NCBI GenBank assembly: GCA_017542725.1
Contig: JAFXWR010000181.1
Span: 1-5,462 of the forward strand
Length of the DNA stretch: 5,462 nucleotides
Direction: 5' to 3'
Source of the DNA: Lachnospiraceae bacterium
GTDB lineage: Bacteria > Bacillota_A > Clostridia > Lachnospirales > Lachnospiraceae
In this document: piece after piece, positions 1 through 5,462 of the stretch
Numbering within the stretch: position 1 is the stretch's first letter
How the letters are laid out: every line of letters begins with the position of its first letter
The notes under the pieces: generated by a model
Seen by the model: the letters and a program-made list of their open reading frames with translations, nothing else
Databases searched by the model: none
Told to the model about the DNA's origin: nothing
Position numbers and translations under genes: made by a program

Positions 1-57
1 ACCACCACCGCCACCACCGCCAGGTCCACCACCACGTCTACCACCTTTAGATTCATA
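1..57 (-). other. Glycine-rich linker at the C-terminal edge (residues 1802-1820)
   Basis: After the last closing Trp the sequence is Y-E-S-K followed by G-G-R-R, G-G-G-P and a run of at least seven Gly up to the window edge. Gly codons are mixed (GGT, GGC, GGA), so this is not a pure single-codon tract, though GGT/GGC repetition dominates. There is no stop codon, so the protein continues. A flexible Gly-rich linker here usually separates a repeat stalk from a C-terminal wall-binding or sorting region; that part is not visible and is inference. Confidence 0.75.
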
Positions 58-3000
58 CCATATAGCAGACATTGTTAAGTTACCTGAAGGCACAATATAA
101 TTTCCTGAACCATAAGTTCTTCCATCACTGCCTTTCCATCCACCAAATACCATATTGCCATTGCTAAATTCATTTCGTGGTAATGTAATTCCAAAGCCTT
201 CAACGACAGAGATATCTGCCATTTTTCCTTGACCACCATTACCATTAAACTTGATATAGAATGTTCTTCTTTCTTTATAATTTGCGTATAAGTTATGTAC
301 TGAAGTATCTAAATATAAATCTGTTCCAGCTATCTTGCGAGTTCCCGCTGCATCTGTACTCCAGTAGTCAAGCATTCTTGTAGCAGCTGGTGTAGCTATA
401 GGTGATACTATAGTTCCATTTGCATACTTAGGTTCACTTGTAGTTCCCTTTGTGAAGTATGGAGCATCATAGAATGCGATGAATGTCATATTAGTATATC
501 CATCTGGCATTGTGCCATCACCTATATTAAGAGTTACATTGTATTCATTATTTTTCCAGAGTGGATACAAGGTAGTATCTTTTGTCTCTCTATATACATA
601 GTCTTTCGTTACGTAGTCAGTTCCTTCCACACCTACAAAGTATTTTCTGTCCATTGGCTCAGGTATCTTCTTCGTTGTGAACTTGCCAGTAAATGTATAT
701 CCACTTCTTACCTTATCAGCAAATGTACTTATATCAGACAACTTCTGGTCATAGAGTACTTCTACTTCTTTGGTATTAGTTGCTGCATCTAAATATGGGT
801 CAACAACGCTTGGATTATAGTTTTCATTCTTAGCGAGTGTTACCTTGTATTTATTTCTTGCCCACATTGCATAATAGTCATATACACTTGCAAAACCTGG
901 ATCTAAATTAGTATCTGCACCATTTGGTATTATGAGTGGCGATCCACTATCTCTCATGGCCTCTACTTGCGATGGTATATAAGATGCTGTTGCCCAACCT
1001 ATGAATGTATAACCAGTGATTGAGTACATATTATTGTTGAGCTTAGCAGTTTCACCCTCTATAAAGCTTTGAGTTGCCATGCTTCCTTTCAATACATTCT
1101 CTTCTCCGCTTGGTGATACAGGTACATTTGCATTAAATACTACCTTATATGTTGCCTTATCCCAGTCTGCTACAAATGCCTTACTATCATAGAAGTCAAA
1201 TGTATCACTTGTGTAGAACGCTCCATCTACCTTATATCCGTTAAACTTTCTTGTTCCATATGATGGTGCTGCTGGCCATACTATCTTGTCTCCATTACTT
1301 ATTGTCGCTGTCTTTGGCTCCTTAGTTCCATCTTCCCAAGTTCCTCCATTTGGATCAAACTCTATGTTGTAAATTGCTTTTTCAAGTTGGCCAAGCAAGT
1401 CAAACTCAGTTGTAGAATAGTTAACTTCAAAGTCATTAATTGTTACAGTCTGACCACTCTTGAACTTCTTATTACCTATTGAATAAGTATAAATATAACC
1501 TTTATCTTTAGTTCCCTTCTCTACAGGGTTTGGAAGAATTCTTACACTTCCTGTATAGAGGAGACTTGATGATGCAACTTTTCTAGCCTTATCATCAAAG
1601 TAGTTGATAGTATATTTATTTTCATCCCAAACTGTATAGAGTTTTATAGTCTCGCCATCTTTTGCAAGTTTAGATACTTTAGCATTTGGTCCATAAACTA
1701 CATGTTTACCTTCTTCGCTTGTATCCCAACCTATAAACTCATAACCAAGTCTTTGATAAGTATTATCTGACAGGTTAAATTCTTCTGTGTATCTCTTATT
1801 TTCGCTTGGCATAGCAGTGCCACCATCAGCATTCTTTCCTACATATTCAATGTCATATGTACCTTCTGACCAAGTTGCATAGATTATCTTATTCGTCATA
1901 AAGTCTACTATTGTCTTTGTAAATGGTGTTGCCTTATCTTCATCAAGCCATCCAACATATCTATATCCTTCAAGAACTGGTGTTGGATATGTGATAGTGC
2001 TTCCACTTGCAAGAGTAACTTTCAATTTATCTTGACCGTCTATTGTACCTCCATTTGCATCGAATACGAGTTCTACAGCTAGGCTAGTCTTAGTCCATAC
2101 TGCATAGAGATTGATGTTATTTGATCTTGCTCTTTCATAAATCTTGTCTGCATTTGCATTGTTATAGAAGTCAATATTGTCAGAGCCTTCTGTGAGTGTC
2201 CATCCACTAAACTTATGACCATTCTTCATAAATGCATTTGCTGGTATTACTTTATTTTCACTATATACAAATGATTCGCTTGCTACTTTTCCAGTTGTAG
2301 GGTTAGAGCCATTGAGAGTTATCTTATATTTATCTCCTGCCCATATTGCATATAAGTGAATAGTTGCTCTATCAACTGTAGTAAGTTTAGATGTTACTTC
2401 ATCTGCAGCAAATGCCTTAGCTGGCTCAGTAACACTATATGACCAGTAGTCGAAGTGATAGAAGTCTTTGGTAAATGTATTGGCTGCTTTAGTTGTAATG
2501 TTTTGATCGTATGCTACATCACTTTCAGTAACCTCTTCATCTCTTCCATTATTTGAATGGTAGACAACATTATATCTTATTTTATCCCAATTTGCCTTAA
2601 GAGTAAGTGTGCCATCAAAGTCACATACATCTGGTAAATCGTATGGAGATCCATCTTTTATCCAACCTGTAAACTTATATCCAGTTCTTTCAAGTGTTGG
2701 TATTGAGATATCCTCACCATCAGCAAGGTTGATAGTATAAGTATCTACACCATTTACCTTACCGCCGTTACCTTCAAGCACAAGAGTTCCTCTTATACTT
2801 GAATTTAGTATCCAAGTAGCATAGAGATTAATTACTTTTCTATAAGCTTCAAGGCTACTGATTGTTGCTTTGTCAGCATATATAGCTTGAGTATCTGCTG
2901 ATACAGCCCAACCATTGAAGTCGTAATTAGATTTTGTAAATACATTTTCTTTTAATTGATAGTCATTGCCATATACTACAGTGTCACTACTCATAGAACC

Positions 3001-5462
3001 TGTCTCTGCACCATTGCCATAGTAGTTTACAGTGAAGTTCTTTGGCTTCCAATTTGCAGTAAGAGTTACATATCCTCTATCAATTGAAGTTAAGTTATAA
3101 ACTACATTTGTAATCTTTGTGCCGTCTTCTAAAGTCCAGCCATCAAATGAGTAGCCATCTTTTGTGAATCTATTTTCATTTAATCTTGTTCTTACGTCAT
3201 ATGTTACTTCTTGCATTTCCATAGAGTTTTGACCACCGTTAGGATTAAATACTACATAGTAGACATGTGGTCTATAGTTTGCATCTACATAAGTAACTGC
3301 ATCTGTATATGTCCAGTACTCATTAAGTGGTGAGCCATTGACAGTATAACCTGTAAATGCATATCCTTCTCTCATTGGTGATTCAAATGCTGTTGGCGAA
3401 TTGAACTTAACTACATTTGACTTTTCACCAAGACCATTAGAGTAGAATCCACCATTTGCACGAAGTATAGCGGTATAAGTATTTTCAGCGAAGCTTGCTG
3501 TAAGAGTTATCTTAGTTGTGTCGTATGTAATATCAAATGTTTCATTATTTATTTGAGCTCCTAATCCAAGTTTTACTTGTGTGCCATCTTGACGAACATA
3601 TATCCATCCATCTTGACGGTGGTTAGCATATGTAAATGTATTGCTATTTAAGAAGTCAGTTGTGTTGTAAGTAAACTTAGTATTATCTACTGTTCCAGTT
3701 GCTGCAACACTTGCTCTATATTCTATGTCGTAAGTTCTTGCCTTCCATACTGCATAGAGAACTACATTTCCTGATTTAGCAAGACTTGATACTGTTGCTT
3801 TATCTTTGTAGACAACTGCTGTTCCTGCCTCTTCAGTATCCCAACCTATGAAGTCATATCCTACTTTTTCATAAGTATTTGCTGGCAATTCATATCTTTC
3901 TGTATACAAGTGGTCACCTGTTGGCATAGAGCCCTTTGTGCCACCCTTAGCATTAAATCCTAATGTATAGCTATTCTCTGTCCAAGTTGCATATGCAACT
4001 GTAGATACATTTATTATCTGTCCTGCTGTAAATGGCTCATTGTCTTTATTTACATAACCAGTGTGAGTATAGCCATCACGCTTAGCTTCAAGTACTTCAA
4101 ATGCAGAACCTTTTTCTATGTTCTTAGTTACAGTTACTTGACCATTGATAGTACCACCATTTGCATCATAGAGGATGCTTATAGCATTACTTGTCTCAAG
4201 CCACTTAGCATAGAGAGTTATAGTTCCTTCGCCCTCATTTAAGATGATTGGGTCTACCAAATTATTATCTTCGTATTTTACATCACCATCAGATGTCAAT
4301 GCCCATCCTGCAAATTTATGTCTAGAGAGGCTAAATGTCTTAGTTTCAAGTGTTTGGTTCATACCATAAGTATAAGTCTTAGTATCCATAGAACCAGAGC
4401 CACCATTCTTGTCATAAGATATAGTGATTTGCTTTCCATTCCATCTTGCATACAAATCAACTATTGCATTGTCAACATCTGTTAAGTTGCGAACTACATC
4501 ACCAGGGTTATAATTTATTCCATCTCCTGACTTTGTAGTTGACCAAGCTGCAAAATTGTAACCTTCATATGTCCAGGAGTTAGCATTAATATTTACAGAA
4601 GCATCATAAGCAACTGACTGAGTTGCAACTTTATTCTCACTATTATTTGAGTGGTAAACTATTAAGTATTCAATTGGAGTCCAATTAGCAAGTATTGTGT
4701 AATTGCCAATGAAATCACAAGTTGCTGGGAATTCGAAGCTATCGCCATCTTCAGTTGTCCACCCAGTAAATCTATAACCTGTTCTTACTGCCTTTGGAGC
4801 TGTGATAGCCTGTTCCTCTTTCAGATACATAGTAACTTCTTCAGCACTATTTACAAGACCACCATTACCTTTTACAACTATAGTTGCAACGACTTCATTT
4901 TCATTTATCCACTTAGCATAAAGTGTTCTATTTGCTACATAAGGCTCTGTCTCGCTTATAGTTGCCTTATCACCATATACTACTTCGCCGTCGGCTGTAT
5001 TTGCCCAACCTTCAAACTTGTGATTTGTATATGTAAATTCATTTGCCTTAAGAGGTATCTTATTGCCATATACTGCTGTAGTTGGTGACATATTTTGTCT
5101 TCCGTCATGTCCATTACCATTATAGTTAATTGTCACAGTCTTTCCTGTCCAGATTGCATAGAATGTAAGTTCTGCGCCATTATTAGTTGTGAGATTTAAT
5201 ATGTCTGCCTTATCCGCATATGTAGCGCTGTTGTATTTCCATCCACCAAAAGTGAATCCATCTTTAGTGTATTTATTTTCATTGAGTTTTACAGACTTAT
5301 CATAAGTGAACTCTTGAGTGCCCATAGCATCAGCATTGTCAGTTCCGTTTCCGTCAAATCTTACTCTATACTTGATAGCTGACCAAGAAGCAACTACATC
5401 TTTATTGCCATCATAGTTCCAAGTAGAACCAATCTTTGCACCATCAATATAGTAGTTATCAA
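1..5462 (-). CDS. Giant InlB B-repeat (Flg_new / Listeria-Bacteroides repeat) surface protein, internal fragment
   Basis: A single open frame spans the window: 1,820 codons with no stop, open at both ends, so start codon, signal peptide and C-terminal anchor are not visible. The protein is a string of modules with the plan [Y-x-(V/I)-x-(F/Y)-(D/N)-x-N-G-G] - [T-Y-x-x-x] - [G-Y-x-F-x-G-W] - [L-Y-A-x-W], the hallmark of the InlB B-repeat family (TIGR02543; Pfam Flg_new). In Listeria InlB this module is a small beta-rich, ubiquitin-like fold found in secreted or wall-attached proteins, so an extracellular stalk or adhesin is inferred here. I count 22 complete modules plus one partial. Composition is rich in Asn, Asp, Thr, Tyr, Lys and Gly, with only two Cys (residues 248 and 946), which suits a secreted Gram-positive protein. 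No enzyme motif, membrane segment or LPXTG is seen. All Trp codons are TGG, so the standard code is assumed. Family assignment is firm; specific function is unknown. Confidence 0.96.
58..276 (-). repeat. Terminal module T4, canonical final repeat (residues 1729-1801)
   Basis: A compact 73-residue module that returns to the family consensus after three divergent ones: F-Y-I-K-F-N-G-N-G-G, then M-A-D-I-S-V-V-E-G, L-P-R-N-E-F, the core F-G-G-W, then Y-G-S-G-N-Y-I-V-P-S-G-N-L-T and the closing S-A-I-W. It is the last repeat before the Gly-rich tail, so it is probably the module nearest to whatever anchors the protein. Confidence 0.75.
277..555 (-). repeat. Terminal module T3, divergent (residues 1636-1728)
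   Basis: A 93-residue module. It opens Y-N-V-T-L-N-I-G-D-G-T-M-P-D-G, a recognisable but altered turn, then has a long Pro/Thr/Ala-rich middle (T-K-G-T-T-S-E-P, S-P-I-A-T-P-A-A-T) in place of the compact strand. The core is M-L-D-Y-W-S-T-D, resembling the D-Y-W of position 4 in copy 2, and it closes N-L-Y-A-N-Y. The Pro/Thr content suggests a more extended, linker-like element close to the C-terminal part of the protein. Confidence 0.6.
556..861 (-). repeat. Terminal module T2, long and divergent (residues 1534-1635)
   Basis: A 102-residue module, the longest in the window. It opens Y-K-V-T-L but has no N-G-G turn. The core reads R-S-G-Y-T-F-T-G-K-F, with Lys where the family has Trp. It then carries an extended segment rich in Lys, Val, Tyr and Thr before closing T-L-Y-P-L-W. 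I cannot place it in class A, B or C. It could be a diverged repeat with an insertion or a separate small domain that borrowed repeat ends. Confidence 0.6.
862..1161 (-). repeat. Terminal module T1, long and related to position 1 (residues 1434-1533)
   Basis: A 100-residue module. Its middle part, from M-A-T-Q through K-L-N-N-N to G-Y-T-F-I-G-W, matches the same part of module 1 at about 14 of 29 positions by hand, so it looks like position 1 of a further block. Two features set it apart. The turn region before M-A-T-Q is extended and lacks N-G-G (V-P-V-S-P-S-G-E-E follows F-N-A-N). After the G-W core there is extra sequence of about 25 residues, rich in Ser, Asp and Pro, before the closing Y-A-M-W. 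It marks the point where the regular array breaks down. Confidence 0.7.
1162..1869 (-). repeat. Trimer 6 (A-B-C modules, residues 1198-1433)
   Basis: Three modules of 81, 81 and 74 residues (1198-1278, 1279-1359, 1360-1433), the counterparts of trimer 3. Module A has N-A-D-G-G-T-A-M-P, R-L-G-Y-E-F-I-G-W-D-T, V-S-K-L-A-K-D-G and Y-T-V-W. Module B is again the odd one out: no N-G-G, a weak core K-G-Y-I-Y-T-Y-S-I-G, I-N-D-F-x-V-N-Y and an end at L-L-G-Q-L with no Trp. Module C has E-F-D-P-N-G-G-T-W, R-K-F-N-G-Y-K-V-D-G and V-A-D-W. Class B/C boundary at residue 1359/1360 was set by alignment with trimer 3. Confidence 0.76.
1870..2586 (-). repeat. Trimer 5 (A-B-C modules, residues 959-1197)
   Basis: Three modules of 82, 82 and 75 residues (959-1040, 1041-1122, 1123-1197), the counterparts of trimer 2. 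Module A repeats V-V-Y-H-S-N-N-G, followed by D-V-A-Y-D, a divergent Y-H-F-D-Y-W core, then S-K-L-T-T-V-D and Y-A-I-W. Module B has N-G-S-N-P in place of N-G-G, the G-H-K-F-S-G-W-T-L-T core, I-N-L-Y and A-V-W. Module C has the canonical F-D-A-N-G-G-T-I-D-G-Q turn, L-E-G-Y-R-Y-V-G-W and I-Y-A-T-W. Confidence 0.8.
2587..3273 (-). repeat. Trimer 4 (A-B-C modules, residues 730-958)
   Basis: Three modules of 75, 79 and 75 residues (730-804, 805-883, 884-958), the counterparts of trimer 1. Module A has F-N-P-N-G-G, LNEN, R-F-T-K-D-G and the Y-S-F-D-G-W core, and closes T-A-N-W. Module B has Y-Y-G-N-G, V-V-Y-G-N, the N-Y-D-F-N-G-W-A core, A-D-K-A-T-I-S-S-L and Y-A-T-W. Module C has E-G-N-G-G-K-V-N-G, R-T-G-Y-K-F-T-G-W and K-A-N-W. 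Cys946 sits in C-D-F at the position equivalent to Cys248 (module residue 63 against 64), a strong marker for the nine-module register. Confidence 0.8.
3274..3981 (-). repeat. Trimer 3 (A-B-C modules, residues 494-729)
   Basis: Three modules of 79, 85 and 72 residues (494-572, 573-657, 658-729). Module A (position 7) has N-A-K-G-G-T-K-G-S-M-P, the V-G-Y-D-F-I-G-W-D-T core, D-K-A-T-V-S-S-L and Y-A-V-W. Module B (position 8) is atypical: it has no N-G-G turn, the core reads A-N-H-R-Q-D-G-W-I-Y, and it ends T-A-S-F instead of a Trp. Module C (position 9) has L-R-A-N-G-G, R-E-G-Y-A-F-T-G-Y-T-V-N-G, and closes D-A-N-Y. The frame stays open across the odd module and the family pattern resumes, so a frameshift is not the explanation. 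Confidence 0.78.
3982..4680 (-). repeat. Trimer 2 (A-B-C modules, residues 261-493)
   Basis: Three modules of 80, 80 and 73 residues (261-340, 341-420, 421-493). Module A (position 4) carries V-Y-H-S-N-N in place of the usual D-x-N-G-G turn, a G-Y-N-F-A-A-W core, and D-V-V-R-N-L-T before Y-A-R-W. Module B (position 5) has Y-D-K-N-G-G-S-G-S-M, the H-K-F-A-G-W core and Y-A-K-W. Module C (position 6) has a textbook Y-D-A-N-G-G-T-I-N-G turn, then R-D-G-Y-T-H-T-G-Y, with Tyr replacing the core Trp, and closes Y-A-T-W. Class C modules are the shortest, because they lack the K-A-T-I-S-like segment near the end. Confidence 0.8.
4681..5382 (-). repeat. Trimer 1 (A-B-C modules, residues 27-260)
   Basis: Three modules of 78, 80 and 76 residues (27-104, 105-184, 185-260). 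Module A (position 1) has F-D-G-N-G, then M-G-T-Q, LNEN, TKDG and a G-F-T-F-G-G-W core, and closes Y-A-I-W. Module B (position 2) has N-Y-N-G-N-G, A-V-Y-G-N, the class B core N-H-K-F-E-G-W, then V-Y-G-D-K-A-T-I-S and Y-A-K-W. Module C (position 3) has K-G-N-G-G, the class C core R-T-G-Y-R-F-T-G-W, and closes L-A-N-W. Cys248, one of only two cysteines in the fragment, is in module C in the sequence C-D-F. Confidence 0.8.
5383..5460 (-). repeat. Partial module, probably position 9 of an upstream super-repeat (residues 1-26)
   Basis: The first 26 residues are the tail of a module ending in V-A-S-W. They begin Y-Y-I-D-G, which matches the unusual Y-x-(V/I)-(N/D)-G of positions 9 in both blocks (Y-T-V-N-G at residue 705, Y-K-V-D-G at residue 1409). 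A hand alignment to the copy 2 counterpart gives about 10 identities in 24 residues, including the closing V-A-x-W. It is followed by a position-1 module, as expected for the end of a nine-module block. This implies at least one more block, complete or partial, upstream of the window. The fragment is short, so the assignment is moderate. Confidence 0.6.

Larger units (their letters stand above)
1162..3273 (-). repeat. Nine-module super-repeat, copy 2 (residues 730-1433)
   Basis: Nine modules totalling 704 residues, with ends at residues 804, 883, 958, 1040, 1122, 1197, 1278, 1359 and 1433. Each carries the signature of its counterpart nine modules earlier. By hand alignment, the last part of position 7 (from Met-Pro to the closing Trp) is identical at about 33 of 62 positions between copies. 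The central part of position 1 (29 residues, Met to GW) is identical at 17. The near-equal length (704 against 703 residues) with many substitutions and few small indels suggests an old duplication kept under length or fold constraint. Copy 2 joins the divergent C-terminal modules at residue 1434. Confidence 0.85.
3274..5382 (-). repeat. Nine-module super-repeat, copy 1 (residues 27-729)
   Basis: Nine consecutive modules totalling 703 residues, in the same order as the block that follows in translation (1162-3273, 704 residues). Module ends, set at the closing Y-A-x-W or its equivalent, are residues 104, 184, 260, 340, 420, 493, 572, 657 and 729. Position-specific signatures shared with copy 2 are: position 1 LNEN-(K/R)-(Y/F)-TKDG; position 2 VYGN with DKATIS; position 3 CDF; position 4 VYHSNN; position 5 HKF-x-GW; position 6 DANGGTI-(N/D)-GQ; position 7 F-I-G-W-D-T; position 8 a degenerate core with no closing Trp; position 9 G-Y-x-V-(N/D)-G. 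The match is at protein level; the DNA has diverged considerably. Boundaries are by eye and may move by a few residues. Confidence 0.85.

Noticed and set aside
1384..1626. Frameshift or pseudogene damage at the odd position-8 modules
   Set aside because: The frame stays open, composition does not change, and the same deviation occurs in the other block at 3490-3744.
2587..2811. Metal-binding or catalytic site around the cysteine
   Set aside because: One isolated Cys per module with no paired Cys or His cluster; no known active-site motif is visible.
5281..5340. Internal ATG near residue 46 as a start codon
   Set aside because: The Met lies in the middle of a module whose start is in frame upstream, there is no signal peptide after it, and the equivalent Met recurs in other modules.
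1..5462. Shorter open stretches on the plus strand and in the other minus frames, including a Thr-rich reading of the first bases
   Set aside because: They are shadows of the long minus-strand frame. The plus-strand frame in the same register is broken often by TAA and TGA, and none shows a recognisable domain.
1..5462. CRISPR or short DNA repeat array, suggested by recurring words such as cca-nnn-tgc-ata
   Set aside because: The word is the reverse complement of the codons for Y-A-x-W at module ends. Spacing is about 220-300 bases and the flanking DNA varies, as expected for protein repeats.
1..5462. Mollicute origin with TGA read as Trp, suggested by the AT-rich DNA and large repeat protein
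   Set aside because: All Trp codons I read are TGG and no in-frame TGA occurs in a Trp-rich protein, which is not expected under that code.

Overview
The whole window lies inside one giant gene on the minus strand. Read in one frame (codons on + positions 1-3, 4-6 ...), it gives 1,820 codons with no stop, no start that can be defended, and no intergenic DNA. Both ends of the gene are outside the window. The product is a repeat-built extracellular protein of the InlB B-repeat type (also called Listeria/Bacteroides repeat or Flg_new). It consists of about 22 complete modules of roughly 72-102 residues, one partial module at the N-terminal edge, and a glycine-rich stretch at the C-terminal edge. 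Residue numbers below count from the first complete codon in the window (residue n covers + positions 5461-3n to 5463-3n).

Organism: the DNA is AT-rich (about 38-40 % G+C by eye) with AGA, ATA and AAT/AAA codons common. This fits a low-GC Firmicute, probably a host-associated clostridial or Lachnospiraceae-type anaerobe, where large proteins of this kind are common. Every tryptophan I read is TGG and no in-frame TGA occurs, so nothing suggests the mollicute code. The species cannot be named from this window.

Layout, in the direction of translation (high to low coordinate): a partial module (5383-5460); a nine-module block (3274-5382, 703 residues); a second nine-module block of the same order (1162-3273, 704 residues); four terminal modules (58-1161), three of them long and divergent; and a Gly-rich tail (1-57) leading out of the window.

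The main observation is that the modules are ordered. Module n resembles module n+9 more than its neighbours and shares class-specific signatures with it. Each nine-module block is itself three trimers of classes A-B-C, about 229-239 residues each. The partial module at the start looks like position 9 of an earlier block, and the first terminal module looks like position 1 of a further, decayed block. The protein therefore appears to have grown by hierarchical duplication (module, then trimer, then nine-mer) followed by strong divergence. Its likely role is a long surface stalk or adhesin. No partner, ligand or neighbouring gene is visible.
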